Shown in pieces: positions 1 through 8,670 of a stretch of 64,000 nt of DNA. Numbering within the stretch: the stretch's first letter is position 1; every line of letters begins with the position of its first letter. A program made the position numbers and the translations under genes. The notes under the pieces are model-generated. The model ran no database searches. It had not been told where the DNA came from and worked only from the letters and a program-made list of their open reading frames with translations. The DNA comes from Mycobacterium spongiae (GTDB lineage Bacteria > Actinomycetota > Actinomycetes > Mycobacteriales > Mycobacteriaceae): contig NZ_CP046600.1 in the NCBI RefSeq assembly GCF_018278905.1, positions 4,588,001 to 4,652,000 on the forward strand, read 5' to 3'.

Positions 1-503
1 AATGAATCGACATCGCCCAGAAACGACCCCCACCGTCCAGCGTCCTGTACCAGGCCCGCCTCGAACCAGCCACCCCGTTCCAACGGCACTTCGCCTACCG
101 CGCTGCGCCCCTCCTGCAAAAACTCCCAATACGAGTCCAGGCTGTCGATGCCGCCGGGGAACCGTAACCCCAACCCGATCACCGCAATATCGCCGTCCGT
201 TGGCGTCCGCTCCGGACCCCTTGCCAGTTCCGGCGCTAACTGATCGCTCTCCGCGCCCGGGGCACCGGCCAGGTAACGCGACAACGCATCAACCGTCGGA
301 TACTGCCAGAATTCAACCGGCGAAACGTTGCGTTCCAGCAACTGAGATAGCTCACCGACCAGCGCCACCGCATCTTTTGATCCAAGACCGAGTTCACGAA
401 TCGGGGTGCTCGAATCAAGGGTTTCCAGCTCGCATTCAAGGAAGTCAGCCAGATAGGCGAGTAACCAGTTACGAAGGCCCGCCTCGTCGAAACCAGCACT
501 CAT
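1..503 (-). CDS. Type I polyketide synthase, N-terminal ACP + start of ketosynthase (cut by window edge)
   Basis: Only the first 167 codons are in the window. The start is the ATG at 503, which overlaps the TGA of the upstream acyl-AMP ligase (ATGA), so translation is probably coupled. Residues about 8-80 read as an acyl carrier protein with the phosphopantetheine serine in ELGLGSKDAV. From about residue 105 a ketosynthase begins (IAVIGLGLRFPGG, then WGSFLGDVD). This ACP-KS order at the N-terminus is that of PpsA-type mycobacterial synthases, which take a fatty acyl chain from a dedicated FAAL, and a FAAL precedes this gene. The KS catalytic residues, later domains and product lie outside the window. 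Family call is firm; the exact synthase is not identifiable. Confidence 0.88.
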   Translation of the reverse strand, partial: MSAGFDEAGLRNWLLAYLADFLECELETLDSSTPIRELGLGSKDAVALVGELSQLLERNVSPVEFWQYPTVDALSRYLAGAPGAESDQLAPELARGPERTPTDGDIAVIGLGLRFPGGIDSLDSYWEFLQEGRSAVGEVPLERGGWFEAGLVQDAGRWGSFLGDVDS

Positions 504-2317
504 CTTTCAGTACCATCGACGAACCTGAACCGGCCCTCCTGATACATGCGGGCACTTTCTGCTCGACGCACCTTGCCGCTGGTTGTCGTGGGCAGAGAGC
601 CCGATGGAACCCAAACTACATCGGCAACTCCAGCCGAATGCCGCGCAGAAATCGCGCCGACCACGTTCTTGCAGTTGGTCTCAAGCACAGCCGCATCCGT
701 GTGGTCTTTGACTTCGGCGATGATGACCAACATTTCCGTTGTGGCCCCAGGAACTGACACGGCTGCCACTCTGCCTTGGCTTTTCGTTACCGCGCGAACG
801 GTTTCCTCAATGTCATCCGGGTAGTGGTTGCGCCCATCGATGATCAGCAGGTCCTTGATCCGACCAGCAATAAACAACTCACCGTCGAAGATGAAACCCA
901 GATCGCCAGTGCGCAGCCAGGGACCTCGCGGAGTGCCGGGCGCAGGATCGGATAGCTGCGCGCCGAATACCTGCTCGGTCCGCTCCGCGTTCCCCCAATA
1001 ACCCGCCGCGATGTGATCGCCGCTGGCCCAGACCTCGCCAACCTGTCCAGCCAGCACCTCGACCCGGAACTCCGGGTCTACAACGATGACATCGGACGAC
1101 CGCGGCGCGCCGCAGCTGGTGAGCTCAACGCAATCCTCCTCATCCCGATCACACGTCTGCGCATAGCCCGCAGACAACTTGTCTTGGTGAAAGGACTCCG
1201 TCACTGGTGGCCGGTGACCATCGGAGGTCACCACATAGACCGTCGCCTCTGCCAATCCGTAGGAGGGCCGCATCGCGGTGCCCGGAAGGCCGATTGGCGC
1301 CAGCAGTTCGGAAAACTGGCGAATCGTTCTGGCTTGGACCCGTTCGGCGCCATTGATCATCACGCACACGTCGTCCAGCCTGAGACCGATCAGGTCCGTC
1401 TCCTTGACCCTCTTAGCCACCAGATCGTAGGCAAAATTTGGCGCGGCCGTGTAAACCCGTTTGCTTGCAGCCAGGTGCTTGATCCACCGTATTGGGCTCT
1501 GCACAAAGGCCACCGGAGTCATCAGTACCGCTGGGCGGCACATATAGATGGGCAACAACACCCCGACAATCAGGCCCATGTCATGATAAAACGGCAGCCA
1601 GGAGACTACGGTGAAGTCCTTTTCCGCACCTTCGGCCGCTTCAAAGTGGTCGCGCACAATTTGAGCGACATTGGCCACGATGTTGCTATGAGTGATGATC
1701 GCGCCGGACGGCTGGCTAGTCGAGCCTGACGTGTACTGCAAATATGCGGGTTTCGACAAGTTGCCGGTATCAGGCAACTGCTCTGCATCGCAGAGCCGAG
1801 TCGACGTGATCGACTCGAACGCCAGGCTGTCGATCTCGATAACCCTCAACCTGGCTGAGGGAAGCACCTTGGTTGCGGCGTTCGCGAGTTCAACGCACAC
1901 GTCCGCGTCCACAGACCGGGTGAGCAACGCAACCGGATTGCAGTTGCGTATCGTCCCGAGCAGAGCATCATTTCCCTGGCCCGGGTACGGCGTTGGCAGC
2001 GGAACGGCGATGAATCCAGCCAGCATTGCGCCCAGCATCCCGACGACGTATTCCAGACTCTGCTGGGCCAGAACGACCGCGCGATCACCCGGCGAGCCGC
2101 ACTCAGCCAGACTGTCCGCCACCTGTCGCGCCCGGTCGAGTAGCTCCGACCACGTCAACGACTCGCTGATGCCATTGAAATCAGCCTCGTAGTCGACAAA
2201 CGTATACGCCACGTCGTTCGGACGTCGTCGTGCGTTTTCCCGGAGCAGCTCAATGATCGTGGGCTGCCGGCGGTCGTCGTCCAGTACCTCTCGAGTGTTG
2301 TCCAGAGTTAGCGTCAT
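500..2317 (-). CDS. Long-chain fatty acyl-AMP ligase (FAAL / FadD26-FadD32 type)
   Basis: 605 residues, the usual FAAL size. It should activate a fatty acid as acyl-adenylate and hand it to the ACP of the PKS encoded immediately downstream. Visible motifs in order: P-loop YTSGSTSQPSG, SWLPFYHDMGLI, adenylate-binding RPSYGLAEATVYV, GYWGN, WLRTGDLGF and GRIKDLLIIDGRNHYPDDIE near the C-terminus. The last motif is the FAAL form rather than the CoA-ligase form. An AGGAG box lies 7 nt before the ATG at 2317. It is the second gene of the leftward MFS-FAAL-PKS operon, 47 nt after the MFS gene. Base composition looks lower in GC than the core genes further right. Substrate chain length cannot be read from sequence. 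Confidence 0.93.
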   Translation of the reverse strand: MTLTLDNTREVLDDDRRQPTIIELLRENARRRPNDVAYTFVDYEADFNGISESLTWSELLDRARQVADSLAECGSPGDRAVVLAQQSLEYVVGMLGAMLAGFIAVPLPTPYPGQGNDALLGTIRNCNPVALLTRSVDADVCVELANAATKVLPSARLRVIEIDSLAFESITSTRLCDAEQLPDTGNLSKPAYLQYTSGSTSQPSGAIITHSNIVANVAQIVRDHFEAAEGAEKDFTVVSWLPFYHDMGLIVGVLLPIYMCRPAVLMTPVAFVQSPIRWIKHLAASKRVYTAAPNFAYDLVAKRVKETDLIGLRLDDVCVMINGAERVQARTIRQFSELLAPIGLPGTAMRPSYGLAEATVYVVTSDGHRPPVTESFHQDKLSAGYAQTCDRDEEDCVELTSCGAPRSSDVIVVDPEFRVEVLAGQVGEVWASGDHIAAGYWGNAERTEQVFGAQLSDPAPGTPRGPWLRTGDLGFIFDGELFIAGRIKDLLIIDGRNHYPDDIEETVRAVTKSQGRVAAVSVPGATTEMLVIIAEVKDHTDAAVLETNCKNVVGAISARHSAGVADVVWVPSGSLPTTTSGKVRRAESARMYQEGRFRFVDGTER

Positions 2318-2364
2318 TTAGTGCTCCTAGCCTGAAATCAATTGGTCCGTCTAGCCGTTGGTAA

Positions 2365-3792
2365 TTACTGTGCCGAGTGCATCTGATTGTTCTCGGGCAC
2401 AGCGTCAGTGGACCTTGTCAAGGAAATCGCGAACGGCATGCTCAGCAGGGCCACGATGCCCAGGATGAGCCAGATCGCGTGGAAGTGAGTGGAACTGAGG
2501 CTGTGGCCTTGGCTCACGATGGCGATGACGGTGGCGGTGCCCAGCGCTGCGCCGAATTGCCGCGAGGCCGAGTTGAGCGAGTTGGCGGTGCCGAAGTATT
2601 TGTCCGGCATGGACTCCACCGACGCGCCGGCGAGGGTCGGACCGACCATGCCGATGCCCGCGCCGGTCAACAAGACTGCGGGCAAGAGGTTGGCGAAAAA
2701 TCCCGAGGTGCTGTCGACATGGGCGGCCAACCACAAGGTGCCTAGGAAAAACAGCACGCCCCCCGGAAGTATCGGCACTCGGTGGCCCACGCGATCGGCC
2801 ACCTTGCCCGCCGGTAAGGCCACTAGCGCAGTCGTCAGGGCGGCCGGGGTCAACACCAGCCCGGCCTGCAGGCTGGTGTAGTGCCAGTGCACCGTGACGA
2901 ACAAGACCAGCGCCAGCATCAAGCCATAAAACGAGAACCCGAACAGCAGCGTCCCGACGTTGGACAACAACAGCGGCTTGCGGTCGATTCCGGCCACCGC
3001 ATGCTCGCTGATGCCATCGCGGCGCCGGATCGTCCAGTCGGCCGCGAACAGCAGAGCAACCCCACCGACCAACAGGCACAGCAGGGTTCGCAGATCCGTC
3101 CACCCCCAGTTGCCGCCCTCGATGACTCCGGTAGTCAATGCCGCGATACCTGCCGACACCCCGATCATGGTCGGGACATCGATCAAAATCCCCGCGTCAC
3201 GGTTCTTGGCCTCGCCCACACCCCGCAACATCAGCAGCACAGCCAGCCCAATGGGCACGTTGACCAGGAAGATCCACCGCCAGTTCGCGTGGTGCACCAG
3301 CAACCCGCCGAACACCGGGCCTACCGTTGCGGCCAACGCTGCAGCCCCACCCCACAGGGACACCGCCGTCGCGCGTGAACTCCGCCCAAAGTGGGGCAAC
3401 AGCAGCGCAAGCGAAGCCGCGTTCAGCCCCGCTGCGCCTGCGGCCTGAAACACCCTGGCGGTGATCAAGACCCCGACCGAGCCCGCCGCCGCGCACGCCG
3501 CCGACGAGGCAACGAACAAAGCGACCCCAACGGCGAAAATCCGACGGCGCCCATACAGATCCGCGAACCGGCCCGCAGGCACCAACAACGCGGCGAACAC
3601 GATGTAGTACGCATCCAGCACCCATGACAGCCTCGACAAAGGCGTGTGAGGAAAGCTCATGGAAACACTAGGAAATGCAACGATCAGGATCGTCGCGTCC
3701 AGATACGCCATGAAGGCAGCAATCAACGCCACCGCAATGGTGCTCGCGCGCTTGCCCGCCAACGGCGGAGCATCAGCAGCCGAAATCTGCAC
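2365..3792 (-). CDS. MFS transporter, DHA2 (EmrB/QacA) family, 14-TM drug/lipid exporter
   Basis: About 475 residues with many hydrophobic segments, consistent with the 14-helix DHA2 family. It shows motif A in the first cytoplasmic loop (AGRFADLYGRRRIF), motif C (GPVFGGLLV) and WRWIFLVNVPIG. I place the start at the GTG at 3792 because GGGAG sits 6 nt upstream. An in-frame TTG at 3813 would add seven residues but lacks a clear ribosome site. It is the first gene of the MFS-FAAL-PKS operon, so export of the PKS product (or a precursor) is a reasonable inference. A generic drug efflux role cannot be excluded. Confidence 0.85.
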   Translation of the reverse strand: MQISAADAPPLAGKRASTIAVALIAAFMAYLDATILIVAFPSVSMSFPHTPLSRLSWVLDAYYIVFAALLVPAGRFADLYGRRRIFAVGVALFVASSAACAAAGSVGVLITARVFQAAGAAGLNAASLALLLPHFGRSSRATAVSLWGGAAALAATVGPVFGGLLVHHANWRWIFLVNVPIGLAVLLMLRGVGEAKNRDAGILIDVPTMIGVSAGIAALTTGVIEGGNWGWTDLRTLLCLLVGGVALLFAADWTIRRRDGISEHAVAGIDRKPLLLSNVGTLLFGFSFYGLMLALVLFVTVHWHYTSLQAGLVLTPAALTTALVALPAGKVADRVGHRVPILPGGVLFFLGTLWLAAHVDSTSGFFANLLPAVLLTGAGIGMVGPTLAGASVESMPDKYFGTANSLNSASRQFGAALGTATVIAIVSQGHSLSSTHFHAIWLILGIVALLSMPFAISLTRSTDAVPENNQMHSAQ

Positions 3793-3813
3793 TATGTCTC
3801 CCGGTCTGTTCAA

Positions 3814-3831
3814 GACTCATGCACTCGAGTC
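3814..3831. promoter_or_regulatory. Inverted repeat upstream of the MFS-FAAL-PKS operon
   Basis: GACTC-N8-GAGTC, with a nested ACTCGAGT palindrome, lies just upstream of the MFS start codon. The position fits an operator or 5'-UTR hairpin controlling the lipid operon. No regulator gene is adjacent in the window. Confidence 0.3.
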
Positions 3832-4202
3832 AAACTCTGATGATGAAGTGGGCGAACGCTACTTTGCGTCCAAATCGCTAGCGCACTAGCGGAAATCGCG
3901 ATCAGGCGACCGCGCTGCTGTGGAACCGTCCGACCCAGTGCTTGCCCACCACAAGGGAAAGTTGCCTTCGCAGCGCTTGCGACACGGTATCGCAACTTTA
4001 CATAACCGTTACCTGAGAGAACGGCCAGCGTTAGCTGGGAGTGGTATTGGTCTGCTCATAAGTACGGCAAACATCGCGAACTTCCGCCGACCAGCGTTGA
4101 AAACCCGCTTCGCGGATCCGCCACTCCGGGGACTGCGGACGAAATGCATTGCTGAACAGAAGATCAGCCAGAAAATAGTCGCGACGATCCGTCAAGTCGG
4201 TT
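3832..4202. other. Intergenic, AT-richer than flanks, no gene recognised
   Basis: Short ORFs exist on both strands (such as one at 4031-4246 on the minus strand) but none has a ribosome site, family resemblance or convincing codon pattern. It probably holds the promoter region of the leftward lipid operon. Confidence 0.4.
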
Positions 4203-4340
4203 CTAGTCCGCAACGATCCATTCCCGCGCCTTGGCGGCGTCGGCAAACGGAGATGTCTTCATTTCGGCGTTGAGTGTCTCAAACAAGCTGGACCCATTTA
4301 CGGGGAACACCCCGCAGCAGCGAACGACTGGTCGATCTCT
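4203..4340 (-). pseudogene. Short decayed coding stretch, family not recognised
   Basis: This frame is open for 45 codons between two stops and ends with a protein-like tail (SLFETLNAEMKTSPFADAAK, then AREWIVAD and a stop). The composition looks like the C-terminus of a real protein rather than a random frame. It has no convincing start: a GTG would give 35 residues. It is best read as the last piece of a gene lost when the locus was rearranged. A small intact gene is less likely. Confidence 0.3.
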
Positions 4341-4343
4341 CTA

Positions 4344-4795
4344 GCACGCGCACGTTCAATCGGCGATACTCGATTGGCCGTGGATGTAGACCCACCCTCG
4401 TAGCTTTCTCAGGTTTCGACGGAACCTACGCCGCAGCCATGTACTACCAGCGGCGACCCACCACCGCGCTACTGCGCTACTACACCCAATGCGCTTGACC
4501 TATCGAACGAAGTCCTGATAAAAACTGACCGCCAACGTCGGGCTTCATCTAGACAGCAAGCTTTATGGGTTGCCCAGAAACTTGTTCCGGGGCAGATACA
4601 TTCTTGGGCTGATGACGTCACGGACCCGGATACGGCAGCTAGGCCACCGCGTGTTGACGACACCGCGGTTCGCCAGCTTCGGTATTGATCCACTCCTCGC
4701 GCCGGTGATTCTTGTACCAGTTGGCCGCCGGCGGCACGTCGAGCGCTCTCACGAGTGAAGCAAGCCCATCCCGAGGCCTCGTGAAAAAATGGGGC
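4344..4795. other. Intergenic, no gene recognised
   Basis: Nothing with a start, ribosome site and family resemblance was found. The open frame at 4274-4498 (+) reads as low-information sequence. The right end leads into the acetyltransferase gene. Confidence 0.4.
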
Positions 4796-5353
4796 ATGGT
4801 TTCCGCGGGCGACCTCACTTCGAGCAGCCAAGCGCGTCCGGCGCGGTTGCAGGATGCATCGGCGTGTGCTGCTATCTACGCTCCTTATGTTCGCGACAGC
4901 GTGATCACGTTCGAAACCGAAGTTCCGGGAGAGCAGGAAATGGCGGCCCGGATAGTCGCCGCTCGCCAGGCCCACGAATGGCTGGTGCTCGACGTCTCTG
5001 GCGTGATAGTGGGATACGCCTATGCGCATGAACTCAACCCGCGCGCTGCGTATCGGTGGTCTGTTGAGACCAGCGTGTATATGGCGGCAGATCGTCGCCG
5101 TAGTGGGGGCGGAAGCATCCTGTACGGGGAACTGCTGGGCCGGCTCACCGAACGGGGCTACCGTCGTGCATTCGCCGGAATCACGCAGCCCAATGAGGCG
5201 AGCAACGCGTTTCACCGGGCCTTCGGTTTCGAGCACGCTGGCCTCTACCGGCGCGTCGGATGGAAAATGAACGCGTGGCACGACGTCGCTTGGATGCAAC
5301 TCGATTTACAAGGTCTCGACGAGGAAACCGCTCCGCCAGAAGAGATCACGTAG
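4796..5353 (+). CDS. GNAT N-acetyltransferase, phosphinothricin acetyltransferase (Pat)-like
   Basis: From the ATG at 4796 the protein has 185 residues. The body starts at ARPARLQDASACAAIYAPYV and shows VITFETEVP, YAYAHELNPRAAYRWSVETS, the acetyl-CoA loop RRRSGGGSILYGELL, GITQPNEASNAFHRAFGF and the C-terminal VGWKMNAWHDVAWMQ. These features belong to the Pat/MnaT group, which acetylates phosphinothricin, methionine sulfoximine or similar amines with acetyl-CoA. The true substrate is unknown. An alternative GTG start at 4781 would add five residues, and neither start has a strong ribosome site. It stands alone, not in an operon. Confidence 0.85.
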   Translation: MVSAGDLTSSSQARPARLQDASACAAIYAPYVRDSVITFETEVPGEQEMAARIVAARQAHEWLVLDVSGVIVGYAYAHELNPRAAYRWSVETSVYMAADRRRSGGGSILYGELLGRLTERGYRRAFAGITQPNEASNAFHRAFGFEHAGLYRRVGWKMNAWHDVAWMQLDLQGLDEETAPPEEIT

Positions 5354-5460
5354 CGATGCGTGATGGCGCAGCTCGACGACCGGACGAAAAACGGCGTACT
5401 GAAGCGCGGACCCCTGGTGCATTAGGTGCGGTCGGGCAAAGCCGGTGCTAGCGTCAGTCC

Positions 5461-5790
5461 ATGCGCTTCAATGCGACACTATTGTCCGCGACATTGTTGT
5501 TCTTTCTCGGTGGCATCGTTGCGACTGGCCACGGTGCCACCATAATCGCACCGGCCCACGCAGCGCCCGAGGGTAGGCAGTGCCCGCCGCAGGACGGTTA
5601 CCAGATCCAGATCTTCGGCAACATCAGTTGTACCGACGCCGGCTATATCGCTGAGGCGTACGACCTCTCAGGCGAGAAGCGGCAAGACATCGCCGAATTC
5701 ACGTGCGAACGCAGTTCACCGGTCGTCTTTCCAATTATCTTTCAGTGCAACTCGGCGAATGGCGAGTTCGCCGTATCTCAGCAGTCGTAG
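5461..5790 (+). CDS. Small secreted Cys-containing protein, function unknown
   Basis: 109 residues. A Sec signal peptide covers about residues 1-34: hydrophobic LLSATLLFFLGGIVA, with likely cleavage after AHA. The mature part has four cysteines (C41, C57, C82, C96), consistent with two disulfides outside the cytoplasm, and YQIQIFGNISCTDAGYIAEA. The start is the ATG at 5461. I recognise no enzymatic motif. Small exported proteins of this build are common in slow-growing mycobacteria, but no function can be assigned. Confidence 0.75.
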   Translation: MRFNATLLSATLLFFLGGIVATGHGATIIAPAHAAPEGRQCPPQDGYQIQIFGNISCTDAGYIAEAYDLSGEKRQDIAEFTCERSSPVVFPIIFQCNSANGEFAVSQQS

Positions 5791-6095
5791 AGCGCAGCGG
5801 CACCAAGCAGCACGCCAAGCTCGACCTCGTTGAAAGTCTCGCGGTGCTGCATCTCAGACAGGAATACAGTGGTGAGGGGGACCCGGTTGGTGGTCCAGTC
5901 ACTATGCGGCTTGGCTTTGTGGGGTCGTGGTTCATTGCAGGACGAATTAAGTTGGGTGAGTGCGCCGTAGGCTGCGTGGAGGTGTCTGTTCGACTCGACC
6001 GCCCTCCCGAAGCACCTGCCGGCCCCAGGTATCTCACAGACAATCGTTAGCGACACACCTACGGGTGCGACTGCCCCACCTCTACTGTGTTGTCG
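5791..6095. other. Intergenic, no gene recognised
   Basis: About 300 nt between the secreted protein and the HAD phosphatase. The minus-strand ORFs overlapping it are shadows of the HAD gene. No clear hairpin or promoter was identified. Confidence 0.4.
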
Positions 6096-6740
6096 ATGAT
6101 GTTGTGCTGCAAGGCGGTCCTGGTTGACATCGACGGCACCTTGATCGACTCGGCTGCCGCGGTGGAACGGTCCTGGCGTACCTGGGCCAGCGAATATGGC
6201 GTCGATGCCGAAGAGGTGCTGAGGATCTGTCACGGTCGACGGAGCGCCGACGTCGCCGCGCAATTCATCGCACCACAGCAGCAAGCTGCGGCGGTGGCCC
6301 GCGAACTCGCCTTGGAGCTAGGTGACCTCGATGGTGTTGTGGCACTGCCCGGGACACGCAGGTTCCTCGATGGTCTGCCGCGCGGACAATGGGCCGCAGT
6401 GACCTCCGGAGGGCGATCGTTGATGACTGCTCGATTGGCAGCGGCACAGCTTCCTGCTCCAGAGTTGATGATCAGCGCAGAAGACGTGGTGACCGGCAAG
6501 CCAAGCCCGGAAGGCTACCTCAAAGCAGCCGCAGCCCTGGGCGTTGAGGCACAGCAATGTCTGGTCATCGAGGACGCTCCCGCGGGCATCAGCGCCGGCC
6601 GTGCTGCAGGAGCGCGGGTTCTGGCCGTCACGACCACCCATCAAGCAACCGAAGTGGCCGACGCCGACGTGGTCGTCACCGACTTGTCCAGTGTCAACGT
6701 GACACCCATCGACGACTACATCGCCCTGCGGATCGCCTAG
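6096..6740 (+). CDS. HAD-superfamily phosphatase (sugar-phosphatase / phosphoglycolate phosphatase-like)
   Basis: About 214 residues with all four HAD motifs: I, LVDIDGTLID (nucleophile and acid/base aspartates); II, AAVTSGGRSLM; III, the lysine in VVTGKPSPEGYL; IV, LVIEDAPAGISAG. The helical cap lies between motifs I and II. This is the small soluble phosphohydrolase fold acting on sugar phosphates or similar metabolites. Start choice is uncertain: GTG 6087, ATG 6096 and ATG 6099 are all in frame and none has a clear ribosome site. I use 6096. It is not in an obvious operon. Confidence 0.85.
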   Translation: MMLCCKAVLVDIDGTLIDSAAAVERSWRTWASEYGVDAEEVLRICHGRRSADVAAQFIAPQQQAAAVARELALELGDLDGVVALPGTRRFLDGLPRGQWAAVTSGGRSLMTARLAAAQLPAPELMISAEDVVTGKPSPEGYLKAAAALGVEAQQCLVIEDAPAGISAGRAAGARVLAVTTTHQATEVADADVVVTDLSSVNVTPIDDYIALRIA

Positions 6741-6899
6741 ACCCGCGTTACCTCCCGGAATCCACCCTGGGCCTGCTCCAACCGGACCGCACCTGCAAGG
6801 ACCACCCCGGTGCTGTCCCCGACGCCGCTACGGGATGAGCGGTTAAGAGAAAACGGAATTCAAGGCCCGGTCGCGGAGCCCTGGTGACATCACCTCACA

Positions 6900-7823
6900 C
6901 TACTGGTCCCGGCTGAACGCAGCCGCCGCCTCGGCCACAAAGTCGGCGAAGCGACGGGGTTGAGCGGGTACGTCCGGCAGGTTGGCCAATTCCGAAGTCG
7001 TCGCCTGGTTCGATACGTCGGCGGAGCCTTCGTACAAGTAGGTGTGGATCGCAGTGATGTTGGCCGCCACGTCTTCGCGAACACCATCGCAAACGAGTCC
7101 GGTCCGAAACTCCTGCGGAGCCACCCTCTCGTAGCGAACGTCAATGCCCGCGCGACCAAACGCCGCCGCGATATCTTCCCCGCCAAGATCTTCTGCGCCG
7201 ACAACAACGACGTCACGCCCATCGAACGCGGCGAACATATCGTCACTACAGGTCAGAAGCGCTGCCGCGTACTGGGCCACATCACGTGTGTCTACGAATG
7301 TCGGCTTTGCGTCGCCAAGAAGCTGCGGAAGGATGCCCTCCTCCCGAATCGGCCGCGCGAAGTAGAAAAGACTCTGGAAGAAGTATCCCGCTTGGACAAC
7401 CACATTCGGCATTCCAGACGCGTGCAGATGACGGGCGATGTGGTAGTGCGTCGCGCCGTGTCCTCGGACATCCGGCCGACAGAACCAGGGCAGCATCGAG
7501 AGCTTGACTAGGCGACCCACGCGCATCTCGCGGCAGACGTCGATGAAATCGCACTCGTAGCGGCGTTGATCCGCAACGTTGTTACAGGCGAAGTAGGCAC
7601 GATCCACACCCGCCGCGGCAGCTTCGAGGGAGGATCGGTCAGCGAAGTCCCCCTTGACCAGCGTGACGGTCGCAGGCGCGGCAACCCGCCGCGCCGCTTC
7701 GGACTCGGGGTAGCGCGTCAAAGCGCGAATCCGGACGTCCCGGCGCGTCTGCCCCAGATAACGGACCAACTCGCTACCGACAAAGCCAGTGGCGCCGGCG
7801 ATCAGCACGCTCAGCCCATCCAC
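6900..7823 (-). CDS. NmrA-like atypical short-chain dehydrogenase, NAD(P)-binding
   Basis: 307 residues from the GTG at 7823, chosen because AGGAG lies 9 nt upstream and the Rossmann strand begins right after it (SVLIAGATGFVGSELVRYL, GxxGxxG). Further features are LVKGDFADRSSL and FACNNVADQ at the end of the nucleotide fold, and FVDTRDVAQYAAALL in the C-terminal half. This is the NmrA/HSCARG family of NAD(P)-sensing or reductase proteins. The canonical YxxxK of active SDRs is not evident, so a regulatory or NADPH-sensing role is possible. The next gene upstream on the same strand is a VOC protein, 67 nt away. Confidence 0.8.
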   Translation of the reverse strand: MDGLSVLIAGATGFVGSELVRYLGQTRRDVRIRALTRYPESEAARRVAAPATVTLVKGDFADRSSLEAAAAGVDRAYFACNNVADQRRYECDFIDVCREMRVGRLVKLSMLPWFCRPDVRGHGATHYHIARHLHASGMPNVVVQAGYFFQSLFYFARPIREEGILPQLLGDAKPTFVDTRDVAQYAAALLTCSDDMFAAFDGRDVVVVGAEDLGGEDIAAAFGRAGIDVRYERVAPQEFRTGLVCDGVREDVAANITAIHTYLYEGSADVSNQATTSELANLPDVPAQPRRFADFVAEAAAAFSRDQ

Positions 7824-7890
7824 GACATCCGTCTCCTGCTCTCGACGCAAGCATCCCCGTCGGCGAATCCCCGGCTCGTCGCCGACACGG

Positions 7891-8292
7891 TCAGGCCGGC
7901 AACGGTTCTCCGGTGTAGCTGCCAAAGGCCCACAGGTTGCCCTCCGGATCACGGACAGCGAATTCTCTTGAGCCATAAGCGGTTTCGGCCAGAGGCCGGA
8001 TGATGTCCGCGTTGCCGTTCAGCACCCGCTGGTAGAGGGCATCCACGTCGCTCGTGACCACGTACCCGCCCGCTGTTCCAGGCTGGCGACACCAGTCCGC
8101 ACCGGGTTTGTGGCTGCCCAGCATGATGCCGCCGACTCCGTCAGGCCAATTCAGTTGCGCGTGGTCGACGATGTCGCCATCCCCGTAGCGAGCCGCCACG
8201 ACAAATCCGAACGTTTCGACGTAGTAGTCGATCAACTTCGGAGCGTCTATCGCCTGCAGCGTCAGCCACACCGCCGGATTCGGAACAGTCAT
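7891..8292 (-). CDS. VOC (glyoxalase/bleomycin-resistance) family protein
   Basis: 133 residues from the ATG at 8292, with a short G-run just upstream. An in-frame ATG at 8328 is an alternative. A single VOC module is visible: WLTLQAIDAPKLIDYYVETF at the N-terminus, GIMLGSHKPG in the middle and EFAVRDPEGNLWAFGSY at the C-terminus, which supplies the usual terminal metal ligand. Such proteins bind small ligands or metals, sometimes conferring resistance. No substrate can be assigned. It lies upstream of the NmrA-like gene on the same strand. Confidence 0.8.
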   Translation of the reverse strand: MTVPNPAVWLTLQAIDAPKLIDYYVETFGFVVAARYGDGDIVDHAQLNWPDGVGGIMLGSHKPGADWCRQPGTAGGYVVTSDVDALYQRVLNGNADIIRPLAETAYGSREFAVRDPEGNLWAFGSYTGEPLPA

Positions 8293-8355
8293 GCCCCCAG
8301 TGTGACGGCCAGCGGTGACATTGGCCATGGGCTCGGATCAACTAACCAGCCAGAA

Positions 8356-8658
8356 TCAGTGTCCTGAGGTTCCGGACGCCGGGTCGCTGCCGTGGGGGCG
8401 GCGGCGCGGACGGTGGTGTGCGCCCAGATAGCCGATGCTGGCCACGATGAACGGCACCAAGTAGTTGATCGATATGCGCACCCACGTGCCCGCGGTGACC
8501 TGGCCGCCGATGAGGATCGCACCTTGATTCACCGCGCACAGCACGGTTCCGACAACCGCCGCCGTTGGCACTGCGGTGCGCAACGTGTGGCCGCGGAGGA
8601 ACAATCGGACCGCTTCGATCGGTTTGCTCCATCCCGGATCGCCAGGCTGCACGTTCAT
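8356..8658 (-). CDS. Small membrane protein, nitrate/nitrite transporter NrtS-like
   Basis: 100 residues with two hydrophobic segments (AVPTAAVVGTVLCAVNQGAI and INYLVPFIVASIGYLGAH), preceded by AVRLFLRGHTLRTA and followed by a basic tail. The layout LFLRGHTLRTA-VNQG-TWVRISINYLVPF-ASIGYL matches my memory of the NrtS family, first described as a nitrate/nitrite transporter in cyanobacteria. This assignment is from recall. No nitrate gene is nearby, so the role here is open. Confidence 0.6.
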   Translation of the reverse strand: MNVQPGDPGWSKPIEAVRLFLRGHTLRTAVPTAAVVGTVLCAVNQGAILIGGQVTAGTWVRISINYLVPFIVASIGYLGAHHRPRRRPHGSDPASGTSGH

Positions 8659-8670
8659 CCTCCAGCGTGA

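Noticed and set aside
2..757. 251-codon plus-strand frame at the left edge
   Set aside because: It runs antisense to the ACP-KS and FAAL genes, which have clear motifs.
4469..5299. 276-codon minus-strand frame opposite the acetyltransferase
   Set aside because: The sense strand carries a complete GNAT/Pat protein; the antisense frame shows no family features.
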